A program made the translations under genes and the position numbers. A DNA stretch of 64,000 bases from Pseudomonas koreensis (GTDB lineage Bacteria > Pseudomonadota > Gammaproteobacteria > Pseudomonadales > Pseudomonadaceae). This document shows positions 9,461 to 18,625 of the stretch, piece by piece. Every line of letters begins with the position of its first letter. Positions within the stretch are counted from its first letter, which is position 1. The notes under the pieces were generated by a model. That model worked only from the letters and a program-made list of their open reading frames with translations, was not told where the DNA came from and did no database searches. The stretch lies in contig NZ_JALJWP010000001.1 of the NCBI RefSeq assembly GCF_024169245.1, positions 4,093,501 through 4,157,500 on the forward strand. Reading direction: 5' to 3'.

Positions 9461-10939
9461 CTATTGCGCTGAGCGGGTCCAGACCCTGACGTAATCGATG
9501 CGAAATACCGACGGCAGGTCAGCATCGTCGACCACGCCGAACCAGTCCCACATCGCTTCACTGTCGAAGACGATTTGCATGGGGAAGTGCCAATAGGTGT
9601 TCTTCGCCTCTCGCACCAGCACGCCGTCGACATACCAGCGCAACGTCTCGGGTTGCCAGTCAAAGCCGTAGACATGAAAGGTATTGGCCAGCCGCCACGG
9701 TGCAATCCATGTGCTGCCGGAACTCAGGTGTTGATCATTCTGCGGTCTGGCCCAGACATGGGCGTTCATGTTGTACCGATAGTCGAACGCCTCGTTGCGG
9801 GTTTTGCCGCCGATCTCGAAAATGTCGATTTCCGTGGCGTTGTCCGGCAGCCCGGTCCACGCCAGCCAGAACGCACTGGAACCGGCGGAATTCATCGGTT
9901 TCGCCCGGGCTTCGTAATAGCCGTACATTCCGCGTTCGTTGGTGCGCACCATGGCCGAGCTGTAGTCCTTGTAGCCCATGGCGACATATTTTTCCGGGAG
10001 GGTCTGCTTGCGGAAAGTGATGTTCAGATTGCCGCTGCCGACCTTGGCGTTCTCCGGCAAAAACAGCGCCGGTTTGCGCCCGAGGGAATCGGTGCCGGTG
10101 GCGTTGTTGACGTGCCAGCGCTGGGCATCGAGGGTGCTGCCGTTGAATTCGTCGGACAGCCGCGTATCGAGCTTCCAGCCGCCGGCGTTGGCCTGATCCG
10201 ACAACGGCAGATCTGGCGTAACGTGCGCCGGGGTCGGGCCTAACGGGCCAACCCGGGTCCACGCATCGGCCTGCTGCGGAACCACGACCGCCCATTTTTG
10301 CGCCAGGTAGTCGAACACACTACGGCGTTCGTCCTGGTTGCTGAATTGACGGTCATACACCAGCACTTCGGCGATGTCGCCGCGGAGGATTTCCGAGGTA
10401 CCCACCACGTTGCGCGCCACCGCGAACGGACCGATCGGCACGTCACTGGTTTCCAGCAGCGCCAGCGCCGGATCGTAGGCGCTGGTCTGCTGCACGCTGA
10501 TGCCGAAATTCGGCGCGACGTTGTCGTTGTCCGCCAGTTGCGGGCGGGAGCTGAACAGTCGCTGCCAGGCTTTGCCGCCGGCCTGCTCGGGCAGGCGCCG
10601 CGAGACGACGAACACTGTCACCGGGCCCTTGGTGGTGCGAATCGCCTGGCCCATGAACGCCGCCGTGCCGCTGAAACGCACCACGCCATGGCCGTTGAGC
10701 GCGTTGTCGACCCGCGTCGGCAAAGTCGTCGCCGCGCGATTGTCGACGGTGACTTCATTGCCCTTGCCGGACTTGTCCAGCCAGCGCACGACCTGGTTTT
10801 GCCCCTCCAGTGTCATCGAGGCCGGATCATTGCCGTCGAGCCACAACACCAGTCCTTCAGTCACTGGTCCTGGAATATTGGCGCTGACGCCAGCGCTTAG
10901 CAGCAGCCAGACAAACAGTAAATATCGTGATCTGTTCAT
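9461..10939 (-). CDS. Secreted GH16 family glycoside hydrolase with N-terminal LamG-like domain
   Basis: 492-residue exported enzyme. A signal peptide (MNRSRYLLFVWLLLSAGVSA) is followed by a concanavalin-like/LamG-type domain (about 25-215, beginning GLVLWLDGND) and a GH16 catalytic domain (about 250-490). The family signature ExDxxE is seen as EIDIFE: nucleophile E370, D372, acid/base E375. Its position as last gene of the EPS operon, 30 bases after galE, suggests it trims, releases or remodels the same polymer in the periplasm or outside the cell. The start is supported by AGGGA 7 bases upstream. The exact linkage cut is unknown. Confidence 0.88.
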   Translation of the reverse strand: MNRSRYLLFVWLLLSAGVSANIPGPVTEGLVLWLDGNDPASMTLEGQNQVVRWLDKSGKGNEVTVDNRAATTLPTRVDNALNGHGVVRFSGTAAFMGQAIRTTKGPVTVFVVSRRLPEQAGGKAWQRLFSSRPQLADNDNVAPNFGISVQQTSAYDPALALLETSDVPIGPFAVARNVVGTSEILRGDIAEVLVYDRQFSNQDERRSVFDYLAQKWAVVVPQQADAWTRVGPLGPTPAHVTPDLPLSDQANAGGWKLDTRLSDEFNGSTLDAQRWHVNNATGTDSLGRKPALFLPENAKVGSGNLNITFRKQTLPEKYVAMGYKDYSSAMVRTNERGMYGYYEARAKPMNSAGSSAFWLAWTGLPDNATEIDIFEIGGKTRNEAFDYRYNMNAHVWARPQNDQHLSSGSTWIAPWRLANTFHVYGFDWQPETLRWYVDGVLVREAKNTYWHFPMQIVFDSEAMWDWFGVVDDADLPSVFRIDYVRVWTRSAQ

Positions 10940-10969
10940 GAGTCGTCCCTAACGTGAATTTGCCCCGGT

Positions 10970-12025
10970 TCAAGTGCCCACCGCCAGCAACGGCGCGGGT
11001 TGCGGGCGGTAGCCCCATGGGTTGCTGGTCTGCCAGCGCCAACTGTCGATGAGCATTTGCGTCAGCTCGCGTTGCGCGCGCCAGCCCAGCTCGCGCCCGG
11101 CCTTGCTCGCATCGGCGCGGCATTCAGCGACATCACCGGCGCGACGCGGGGCGAAGCGGTAGGGGATGCGCAGACCGGTGACGTCTTCGAAGGCGCTGAT
11201 GATTTGCAACACGCTGTAGCCGGTGCCGGTGCCAAGATTCCAAACGTGCAGGCCATGCTCGTCGCCCTGCAAAACCTCCAGCGCTTTGAGATGACCAGCG
11301 GCCAGATCCAGCACATGGATGTAATCGCGAATACAGGTGCCGTCGACGGTCGGATAATCGTTGCCATAAACAGTCAACGCCGCGCGCTGGCCGCTGGCAA
11401 CCTCGGTCAGGCACGGCAGCAGATTGTTCGGCCGACCGTTGGGCGCCTCGCCGATCAGCCCGCTGTCGTGCGCGCCGATCGGATTGAAGTAACGCAGCAC
11501 GGCGATGTTCCAGCGTGAATCGGCGAGGGCGAGGTCGCTGAGCAACTCTTCGATCACCAGCTTCGAGCGCCCGTAAGGATTGGCCGGTTTGCCGGTGCCG
11601 TGATCTTCGACGATCGGCATGCGGGCCGGCTCGCCGTACACCGTCGCCGATGAACTGAACACCAGATTGAACACGTGGGCGCGGGCCATCGCCTGACACA
11701 GGTTCAGCGTGCCGACCACGTTGTTGGCGTAGTAATCCATCGGTCGACGCATGCTTTGCGCGACCGCTTTGAGACCGGCGAAATGCAGCACCGCGTCGAT
11801 CGCGTAAGTGCTGAAAATCTCCTCCAGCAACGCCGCGTCGCGGATATCGCCTTCGATGAAATCGATGTGCGAATGACTCAACAGCTCGAGCCGTGCGATG
11901 GCCTCGCGGCTGCTATTGCACAGGTTGTCGAGGATCAGAACCGAGCGTCCGGACTCGATCAACTGCAATGCCGTGTGCGAACCGATGTAGCCGGCACCGC
12001 CCGTGATCAACGTGGTTTTGCGCAT
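10970..12025 (-). CDS. galE: UDP-glucose 4-epimerase (second copy, in EPS operon)
   Basis: 351-residue NAD-dependent epimerase. The ATG at 12025 (MRKTTLITGGAGYIG) is preferred over one five codons upstream because GGAG sits 9 bases before it. The Rossmann motif GGAGYIG, SSSATVYG and YGRSK (YxxxK) are present. It is clearly a paralogue of the 2826-3851 gene, with many shared blocks such as LRYFNPIGAHDSGLIGEAP and YPTVDGTCIRDYIHV, but divergent enough not to be a recent duplicate. It supplies UDP-Gal within the main EPS operon. Confidence 0.9.
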   Translation of the reverse strand: MRKTTLITGGAGYIGSHTALQLIESGRSVLILDNLCNSSREAIARLELLSHSHIDFIEGDIRDAALLEEIFSTYAIDAVLHFAGLKAVAQSMRRPMDYYANNVVGTLNLCQAMARAHVFNLVFSSSATVYGEPARMPIVEDHGTGKPANPYGRSKLVIEELLSDLALADSRWNIAVLRYFNPIGAHDSGLIGEAPNGRPNNLLPCLTEVASGQRAALTVYGNDYPTVDGTCIRDYIHVLDLAAGHLKALEVLQGDEHGLHVWNLGTGTGYSVLQIISAFEDVTGLRIPYRFAPRRAGDVAECRADASKAGRELGWRAQRELTQMLIDSWRWQTSNPWGYRPQPAPLLAVGT

Positions 12026-12056
12026 GACGACGTGCTCCATTGCGAGGAAATCCGGC

Positions 12057-13475
12057 TCAGCGGGCGGTGAACACCAACTTGAATTCTTGCGGCCAGCGCG
12101 GGTGCAGCAGGCTGTAGGCCAAGGCGTAGGTCAGCGTGCCGATGGCGATGTCGCCCGCCAGGTGCGCATAACCGGACAGGCCGGTCTGCCGCGACAGCCA
12201 CATCACCACCACGACCATCACGACAGAGGCAAGCAGGCTGCGGTAACTGGACTGGAAGAAGCTGCGCCAGTCGTAACCGATGGCGGCGTGCAGGCCGCGC
12301 ACCTGCAATGGCGTGATCAGCAGCATGCGCAGCAGCAATGCCAGCGCCGCCGCCATGCCGCCGTAGCTCGCCCCGAGCAGATACACCAGCGCCAGCGCGA
12401 GCAGGGTGGTGGCGACTTCGGCCTTCAGTGTCAGATGTGTGCGATTGACCGCTACCAGCGCAGTGGTCGCATACAGCGCCAGATTGCCCAGCGCCGCCGT
12501 GCAGGCGAGCACTTGCAGCAACGGAATCGCGTCGGCCCATTTCGCGCCGAAGATCAGCTGGATGATGTCTTCGGCGGTCAGGGCGATGCCGAAAAACAGC
12601 GGGGTCAGCACGAAGCCGCTGATTGCCGTGGAATCGCCGATGACGCCGATGAGCCGCGCCGGTTCGGCACTGCGCCGGGCGAACACCGGCAGGGCGTAGC
12701 TCATCAAGCCGTTGTAGATCGCCGAGCGCGGCAGGTCGATGATGCGCATCGCCAGGTTGAACATGCCCACCGCGTGCGCCCCGGCAGTCAGGCCGAGAAT
12801 CAGGTTGACGCCGCGTTGCAGGGTTTGCGAACTCATGACGTTGACGCAGACCGGGAGGCCGGCGCGCAGCAGTTCGCCCAGTACCTGGCGGTCGATCAGC
12901 AAGGGAATGCGCCGACGCTCGCTGCGCATCAGCACCAGCGTGGAAATGCCGTCCATGATCAGCGCCTGCGCGACCACCGCCCACGGACCGAAACCCAGCA
13001 GCGCAACAGCCACGCCGCCAACCCCGCCAGCCACTTTGCCGAGCAAGGTGCGCGAGGCCAGCAGCTTGAAATTGCCGCTGCGGCGCATCTGTGCCACATA
13101 CACCCGGGCCATCAGGGTGAAGAGGATTTTCACCGAGGCCACGGCGGTCATCCAGCGCAGCGCGGTGGACGGCGTATACAGCACGACCGCCAACGAGATC
13201 ACCGCAATCGACAACAGACTGACCAGCACCGCAAACCAGAACACGCTGCTGATGTGTTTGTCTTCCATCCGCTGCAGGCGCACCAGCGGGTCTTCGAGCA
13301 TCGACGAGAACAGAATGCCCACCACTTCGACCACGGCGATGATCAGCGTGCCGATGCCCAGCTCGGTCGGCGTCAGCAAATGCGCGTAGACGACAAAGGT
13401 AATCATCGACAGGAAAATCAGGCCGAACTTCTCGGTGAAAATCCATACGAGGGTCATCAGGCGACGGTTGGCCAT
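12057..13475 (-). CDS. Wzx-like polysaccharide flippase
   Basis: 472-residue polytopic membrane protein of the MOP/PST family, about 12 predicted membrane helices, beginning MANRRLMTLVWIFTEKFGLIFLS. It should flip undecaprenyl-diphosphate-linked repeat units to the periplasmic face. The N-terminal region (YAHLLTPTELGIGTLIIAVVEV) is typical of oligosaccharide flippases. It lies between galE and a GT2 gene with gaps of 31 and 16 bases. With Wzy, Wzc, OPX and WcaJ homologues in the same operon it completes a Wzx/Wzy-dependent pathway. Confidence 0.88.
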   Translation of the reverse strand: MANRRLMTLVWIFTEKFGLIFLSMITFVVYAHLLTPTELGIGTLIIAVVEVVGILFSSMLEDPLVRLQRMEDKHISSVFWFAVLVSLLSIAVISLAVVLYTPSTALRWMTAVASVKILFTLMARVYVAQMRRSGNFKLLASRTLLGKVAGGVGGVAVALLGFGPWAVVAQALIMDGISTLVLMRSERRRIPLLIDRQVLGELLRAGLPVCVNVMSSQTLQRGVNLILGLTAGAHAVGMFNLAMRIIDLPRSAIYNGLMSYALPVFARRSAEPARLIGVIGDSTAISGFVLTPLFFGIALTAEDIIQLIFGAKWADAIPLLQVLACTAALGNLALYATTALVAVNRTHLTLKAEVATTLLALALVYLLGASYGGMAAALALLLRMLLITPLQVRGLHAAIGYDWRSFFQSSYRSLLASVVMVVVVMWLSRQTGLSGYAHLAGDIAIGTLTYALAYSLLHPRWPQEFKLVFTAR

Positions 13476-13491
13476 GGCGCGATCCCTGAAT

Positions 13492-14421
13492 TCAGCGGCT
13501 GTTGCCCAGGCTTTTCAAGCAGGCGTAGAGGTAGCGCAGGGTCGGTTTGCCCTGGGAGAAAAACAGCGTCTGCCACGAATGTCCGAGCATCTGCCGGAAC
13601 ACCTCGATGACCCGTGGGTGATCGCCGCGCCGGGAAAACGCATTGAGAAACTCCGCGTGATTGGCGAGGACGAAATAGATCCGCTGCTGCTTGTTCAGCC
13701 GGGTGCCGTAGCGCGCCAGGTACAGCTGAATGAAACGCAGCTTGTGCGGGTAATACTTGTGCGGTTGCGCGGTGATGTTGGCGGCGTTGACGGCGCGCCA
13801 GTGCAGGATCTGCGGCACGCTGTGGATCTCGCTGATTTCCGCGATGCGCGTCCACAGCAGACGATCCTCGGCGAAGCGCAGGCTCTGATCGAAGCCGCCA
13901 ATGGCGACGATGATTTCGCGCAGGGCGAGTACGCCGGAGGTGCCGTTGATGATGTTTTCGCGCATGAAATCGGCAAAGTGGTCGCCGTGTTTGCAGCGGT
14001 CCTCCAACTGGCGTTTGCCGTCACTGAATTCGCTCATCTGAAAACAATCGATCAGACCGACCTTGCGCCCCTGGTGGCTCAGTTCGGCGTGCAGGGTCAG
14101 TTGTTTTTGCAGTTTCTCGGGATGCCAGCGGTCATCGGCATCGAGGAAGGCGATGAAGGTTTCCTCGGCACTGAACACGCCGCGATTGCGCGCACTGGCC
14201 GGGCCTTGGTTGGGCTGCTGCAACAGCACGATGGGAAAAGGCGCGGCGTACTGCTTGACGATCTCTGGCCCGGCATCGCTGGAACCGTCATCGACGACGA
14301 TGACTTTGTCCGGCAGCCGGGTTTGTGCACTCACCGAATCCAGCGTGCGTTGGATGCTGGCGGCGGCGTTGTACAGCGGAATCACCACGCACACGGTGAC
14401 GGCCGAGGGATCATTCAGCAT
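13492..14421 (-). CDS. GT2 family glycosyltransferase
   Basis: GT-A fold transferase, 309 residues from the ATG at 14421, chosen for the GGGAG 8 bases upstream. N-terminal VVIPLYNAAASIQRTLDS, nucleotide-binding VIVVDDGSSD and the metal-binding DxD as FLDADDRWHP are visible within the first 110 residues. The C-terminal 100 residues are helical and less conserved. Its start overlaps the end of the Wzy-like gene by 7 bases. It adds one sugar of the EPS repeat; donor and linkage cannot be read from the sequence. Confidence 0.9.
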   Translation of the reverse strand: MLNDPSAVTVCVVIPLYNAAASIQRTLDSVSAQTRLPDKVIVVDDGSSDAGPEIVKQYAAPFPIVLLQQPNQGPASARNRGVFSAEETFIAFLDADDRWHPEKLQKQLTLHAELSHQGRKVGLIDCFQMSEFSDGKRQLEDRCKHGDHFADFMRENIINGTSGVLALREIIVAIGGFDQSLRFAEDRLLWTRIAEISEIHSVPQILHWRAVNAANITAQPHKYYPHKLRFIQLYLARYGTRLNKQQRIYFVLANHAEFLNAFSRRGDHPRVIEVFRQMLGHSWQTLFFSQGKPTLRYLYACLKSLGNSR

Positions 14422-15722
14422 GGGCGTTGCTCCCTGAAAGTGGTACGCATCGGCCGAGCGCTGGGGACTGGCAGCGGCTGCGTACGGGCGACGAGGTGGT
14501 GGCGGAAGGTCAGGCTGAGCACGCAGAAAATCAGGAACTCGCCCGAGCGATAGTTGGGGATCACATAGGCGACGTAATTGGTGACCACAAACAGGCCGAT
14601 GATCACCAGCGCACACGCCTGATAGCGCGCCGACTGATCCGCCGTGATCGCCCGATAACGCTTGCTCAGCGTCTGGGCAAACATCAGCAGCAGGGCAATC
14701 AGCTGAATCAGGCCGCCGTTGAGCAGGGTTTCGACGTAGCCACTGTGGGCATTGCCGATGTAGCCCCAGCGGGTAATGAACGCATCGGCATCGGCGCTGG
14801 CCCAGAACGCGCCGAAGCCGTAGCCCTTGAGAAATTGCGCATCGATCAGCGGCTGCAACAGCTCCCAGATCAACGTGCGGTCAGTGAGTGACGGGTCGCG
14901 GCCGACCAGTTCCAGCAGCATGGCGTAGTTGGCGTAAAGCACCCCACACAAGAGGAAGAACACCAGCGTCGCGGCGGTGAAGGCCAGCAGTGAGCGGTTG
15001 ATGCGCAAGCGGATCAGGGTGATGAAGTAGGCGTAACTGGCGGTGCCGGCGACGATCAGCGCAATCGCCGTGGCCGACTGCGCCAGGCCAATGGCGATCA
15101 GCGCGAACAGCCCGTAGAGGATTGCCAGCGGGTTGCGTTGGCGGATCATCGGCAGCAGCAACAGGATCGCGATGGCGTTCAGGCGTGCGCCGGCGTTCTT
15201 TTCCGCGAACACGCCGCGAAAGGCACCGTCACGGATGCCACCGGAAATGAAGGCGATGTCCGGGCGAATCACGGCGAAGATCAAGCCGACCAGCGCCGCC
15301 GCACCGATCACGCAACCGAACAGAAAAGCGATCCGCTCGATGCTGTAGCGCCAGGCAATGAAACCGGCGAAGAACACTACGCTGAGCAGCGCGACGAAAC
15401 GCTTGAAGCTGAGCATCGGCTCGCTCGACCAACTGATCGACGCCGCCACGCAGCCGAGAAACAACAGCAAAAACAGGTTCTGCCGGTAGAAGCTCTTGCT
15501 GAGAAAAACCTTGTGACGGATGAAAAAGAACAGCGGCACCAGCAAGGTCAGCAAGCCACAGACCTGATTGGCCAGATTGCCTTCCAGGTCCTGCTGCGCA
15601 TCGTCCAGCGTGCTGACATTGCCCAGGCGCAGAAAGAAGCCGATCACTTGCGTATAGAACAGCACGCCAAACAAGGTGAAGGCGTCGGCCAGCGTCGAAT
15701 AACGCACTTGCAGGCGGTTCAT
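14415..15722 (-). CDS. Wzy-like polysaccharide polymerase / O-antigen ligase family membrane protein
   Basis: 435-residue integral membrane protein with about 11-12 helices, starting MNRLQVRYSTLADAFTLFG. GGGAGG lies 7 bases before the ATG at 15722. It has the large periplasmic loop of the Wzy_C family (roughly 310-370, with RDPSLTDRTLIWE and GYIGNAHSGYVETLLNGG, where an Arg and His are typically essential). In an operon with a flippase and a Wzc co-polymerase, a Wzy polymerase role is more likely than lipid A ligation. Its start is 2 bases from the end of the preceding GT4 gene. Confidence 0.85.
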   Translation of the reverse strand: MNRLQVRYSTLADAFTLFGVLFYTQVIGFFLRLGNVSTLDDAQQDLEGNLANQVCGLLTLLVPLFFFIRHKVFLSKSFYRQNLFLLLFLGCVAASISWSSEPMLSFKRFVALLSVVFFAGFIAWRYSIERIAFLFGCVIGAAALVGLIFAVIRPDIAFISGGIRDGAFRGVFAEKNAGARLNAIAILLLLPMIRQRNPLAILYGLFALIAIGLAQSATAIALIVAGTASYAYFITLIRLRINRSLLAFTAATLVFFLLCGVLYANYAMLLELVGRDPSLTDRTLIWELLQPLIDAQFLKGYGFGAFWASADADAFITRWGYIGNAHSGYVETLLNGGLIQLIALLLMFAQTLSKRYRAITADQSARYQACALVIIGLFVVTNYVAYVIPNYRSGEFLIFCVLSLTFRHHLVARTQPLPVPSARPMRTTFREQRPC

Positions 15723-15723
15723 C

Positions 15724-16830
15724 TCAGCGCCTCCCGAGTAACGCCTTGAGGTAGGTCTGCACCGCGCGAGCGCTGACAAAGCGCGCGGCAGCATCGATGC
15801 GCCGCTGGCGATGCAGGGTTCGTGGCGCGGCCATTTGTGCGCTGATCGCGGCGGCGAGTGCGGCGGGATCGTCAACCTCGACCAAGGGCGCGACGGCGCC
15901 ATCGGCGAGAATTTCCTGCGGGCCATACGGGCAGCGTGTCGCCACGACCGGCGTACCGGTCGACAAGGCTTCGACCAGGGCGTTGGGGCTGCCTTCGAAA
16001 CGCGACGACAAGACGAAACAGTCAGCCCGGGCGATTTCGGCGATCGGATCACTGGCGTAACCCGGTAGATCGCAACGCTTTGCGACGCCGAGCGCTGCCG
16101 CTTGCGCCAGCAATTCGCTGCGCAATGCGCCTTCGCCGAAGATGATCAGCCGCGCATCGCCTTGCGGCAGACGGGCGAAGGCGTCGATCAGGGTGTCAAA
16201 ACCTTTCTGCTGCGCCAGCCGACCCACGGCGACGATCACCGGGGTGGTTTTGTCCTTCAACCAGGGATGGCTGGGGGCGGCGGCGGGTTTGTCGCGAAAA
16301 TCGTTGTCGAGCACCGGGTTGTCGGCAGTGGTCACGTCGCGCGGACGGGCGATGGTGGTGTCGACCAGATCCTCGGCAACGCCTTGCGACACGCAGATCA
16401 CCGGGTTGGGAATCAGCCGATACAGCCACGGCGCCAGCCAGTAGGCGAGCTTCACCGAAAGCGCCGGGTTGACGTGCTTGTCCCGCGAGAAGGCATTGCG
16501 CTCGCTGACATGCAGCCGCGCCAAAGTCCCGGACAGCGCAGCGGCGGCAATTGCCACGACGTTGACGTGGGTGAGGGCGGCCAGTTGCGCGTCGTATTGA
16601 TTGCTGCGCAAAAAACGCGTCAGCGCCGGCACCGCCGCTGCGCTGCGCGGACTGTCGAGCAGCACTTGCCTGACCCGTGGGTCGAGCGCCGGTTGATTGA
16701 TGCCGGCACCGGTGAGCATCAGCAACGTGACTTCGTTGCCGGCTTCAACCAACGCACCGGCGAGGCGCACCATCATTTTTTCAGCGCCACCGGCGCCGAG
16801 GTCCTGGAGGATGATCAGCAGTTTTTTCAT
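15724..16830 (-). CDS. GT4 family glycosyltransferase (downstream of pair)
   Basis: 368-residue GT-B transferase starting MKKLLIILQDLGAGGAEKMM; the GGAEK motif is typical of GT4 enzymes acting on lipid-linked acceptors. The C-terminal domain has VAVGRLAQQKGFDTLI and the donor-binding EGSPNALVEALSTGTPVVA (EX7E-type motif). It overlaps the preceding GT4 gene by ATGA, which fixes the start at 16830. It is related to but distinct from that gene, so the pair probably adds consecutive sugars of the EPS repeat unit. Confidence 0.9.
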   Translation of the reverse strand: MKKLLIILQDLGAGGAEKMMVRLAGALVEAGNEVTLLMLTGAGINQPALDPRVRQVLLDSPRSAAAVPALTRFLRSNQYDAQLAALTHVNVVAIAAAALSGTLARLHVSERNAFSRDKHVNPALSVKLAYWLAPWLYRLIPNPVICVSQGVAEDLVDTTIARPRDVTTADNPVLDNDFRDKPAAAPSHPWLKDKTTPVIVAVGRLAQQKGFDTLIDAFARLPQGDARLIIFGEGALRSELLAQAAALGVAKRCDLPGYASDPIAEIARADCFVLSSRFEGSPNALVEALSTGTPVVATRCPYGPQEILADGAVAPLVEVDDPAALAAAISAQMAAPRTLHRQRRIDAAARFVSARAVQTYLKALLGRR

Positions 16831-17906
16831 CGGTTCCACACCTGGTAATAAGCCTGAGCGGCGTACTGGCTGGTATAGGGCTGGATCGCTTCCCTGACCG
16901 AGCGTCGGGCCGGCGTCGCGGGTTCGCGGCTGGCCAGACTGTCGAGCAGCGCCTCGGCGAGGGCCGGTACATCGTTGACCTTGACCAAGCGCCCGAGGCG
17001 TCCGTCGTCGAGCAACTCCCGCGGCCCGCTGCCGCAATCGCTGGAAATCACCGCCGTGCCCAGCGCCAGCGCCTCGACCAGCACCGTCGGCAAACCTTCG
17101 TGCAATGAGCTGAGCACCAACACCTGCGCATGGCGAATCAGCGGATAGGGATTGCGCAGATGCCCGGTGAAATGCACCAGACGTTCGATGCCCAGTCGTT
17201 GCGCCTGCGCTTCGAGCTCCGCGCGCAACGGGCCGTCGCCGGCAATCACCAGATAGGGCAGCGTGCGCTGTTGCGCTGCCAGCGCATAGGCTTCGAGCAA
17301 CAGATCGAAGCCCTTGGTTTCCACCAGTCGGCCGATCCCCAGCCAGTAATGATGGGGCACACCACCGGGCAACGGTGCTTGTGCCGCATGCAACAGTTGC
17401 TCGCTGATCACCGCGTTCGGGCAATAACGGATGCGCGGCTGGCCCCAGGGCATCAACCCGGCAAGCGACTGGCGCAAACCGTGGGACACCGCGACCACCT
17501 TGCCGCTGCCGCACAGATACAGCGCGTACAACAGGCGCAGACTGGCGCGCCCGGTGTTCTGCTCTGCGCAATCCAGTGCGGCGTGGCGGGTGTAGATGAC
17601 TTGGCACGGACTGCCCAAGGTGGCGAACCAGGTGCAGAGATTGGCCTGCTCCTTGGCGCCGATCAGATGCGTCACGCCTTCGCGAAGAATCAAGCGGCGC
17701 AGCAGCACGATCGATTTCAGCCAGCCAACGAGGCCGCCGCCGCCACCGGCAAGGCTTGGCGCGCCGTCGACGTTGGGCGAGTCGCCGTTCATGACGAAAA
17801 AACTCACCCGCCGGCCGTCCGCCAGGAACTGCTCGGCGAGGCGTTGCTGCACGCACTCGACGCCGCCGCCAGTCTGGTAATCCTTGAGCGTGAACAGAAT
17901 ATGCAT
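16827..17906 (-). CDS. GT4 family glycosyltransferase (upstream of pair)
   Basis: 359-residue GT-B transferase. The ATG at 17906 (MHILFTLKDYQTGGGVE) is favoured over an upstream one because GAGG stands 9 bases before it. The N-terminal GGGVE/CVQQRLAEQF and C-terminal WLGIGRLVETKGFDLLLEA and HEGLPTVLVEALALGTAVIS blocks are GT4 signatures. It sits 12 bases after the WecG-like gene and is coupled by ATGA to the next GT4. Sugar specificity is not deducible. Confidence 0.9.
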   Translation of the reverse strand: MHILFTLKDYQTGGGVECVQQRLAEQFLADGRRVSFFVMNGDSPNVDGAPSLAGGGGGLVGWLKSIVLLRRLILREGVTHLIGAKEQANLCTWFATLGSPCQVIYTRHAALDCAEQNTGRASLRLLYALYLCGSGKVVAVSHGLRQSLAGLMPWGQPRIRYCPNAVISEQLLHAAQAPLPGGVPHHYWLGIGRLVETKGFDLLLEAYALAAQQRTLPYLVIAGDGPLRAELEAQAQRLGIERLVHFTGHLRNPYPLIRHAQVLVLSSLHEGLPTVLVEALALGTAVISSDCGSGPRELLDDGRLGRLVKVNDVPALAEALLDSLASREPATPARRSVREAIQPYTSQYAAQAYYQVWNR

Positions 17907-17917
17907 CGGCACAATCC

Positions 17918-18625
17918 TCATGGGGCGGTGACATTGATCGCCACTTGCTGGCGCAGAATCAGTTCGGTCAGGCGCAGGGCATTGCTCGGGTAGTCGAGCA
18001 GGTAACGCTTGATCGTGTGCGGCTCGCGGTACATGCGGTAGAAAGCGCGCAGGTGCAGGCGGTTGATGGCGTCGGGGTAGTAACGCTCGCTGGCATTGGC
18101 CTCCTGACGAATGAAACCGCCGCAGGTGAACGCCACGCCGCTGAAGCCACCGCGCAGCGCATCGAGGACAAAGCGCTCCTGCAGCCCGGCGCCAAGGCCG
18201 ACCAGCAGCAGATTGGTCCGCTGCCGGCGGATGTCAGCCTGCAGCGCCGCGCCTTGCTCGGCGTCGAAGTAACCGTTGTGCGCGCCAACCAGCTGCAGGC
18301 GCGGGTACTGCGTGCCGAGTTTTTCGACGAAACGATCAAGCTCCGCCTGCCGCGCGCCCACCACATAGACACGTTTGCCGCGCTGCTCGGACTCGCGCAA
18401 CACCGGATCGGCAATCGAGGTGAAATCGAAACTGACCCGCTCCACCGCGCGCCCGGTGATGCGCGACATGAACCCGGACATCAGCATGCCGTCGCAGAAA
18501 TACGCCAGCGACGGCGGCGGCTGGCGGATGAAACTGCCGATCGAGGCGAAGTTGAGGAAGGAGAACGCCCGGTTCGATTCCAGCAGCGCCGGCGAATAAC
18601 GATTCAGCAATTCCAGGCGGATCAT
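17918..18625 (-). CDS. WecG/TagA/CpsF family glycosyltransferase
   Basis: 235-residue transferase of the GT26 (WecG/TagA/CpsF) family. Recognisable blocks are [10 protein letters not shown] near residue 42, [24 protein letters not shown] and [15 protein letters not shown]. These membrane-associated enzymes usually add the second sugar onto an undecaprenyl-diphosphate-sugar, which fits a WcaJ-like initiator two genes upstream. The ATG at 18625 overlaps the ugd stop (ATGA). Members use UDP-ManNAcA, UDP-ManNAc or UDP-Glc donors; here UDP-GlcA or UDP-Glc would fit the neighbours, as inference. Confidence 0.87.
   Translation of the reverse strand: MIRLELLNRYSPALLESNRAFSFLNFASIGSFIRQPPPSLAYFCDGMLMSGFMSRITGRAVERVSFDFTSIADPVLRESEQRGKRVYVVGARQAELDRFVEKLGTQYPRLQLVGAHNGYFDAEQGAALQADIRRQRTNLLLVGLGAGLQERFVLDALRGGFSGVAFTCGGFIRQEANASERYYPDAINRLHLRAFYRMYREPHTIKRYLLDYPSNALRLTELILRQQVAINVTAP

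Noticed and set aside
12003..13610. Plus-strand open frame of 535 codons opposite the flippase gene
   Set aside because: Composition is dominated by His, Gln and Arg, with no ribosome-binding site; it is a shadow of wzx.
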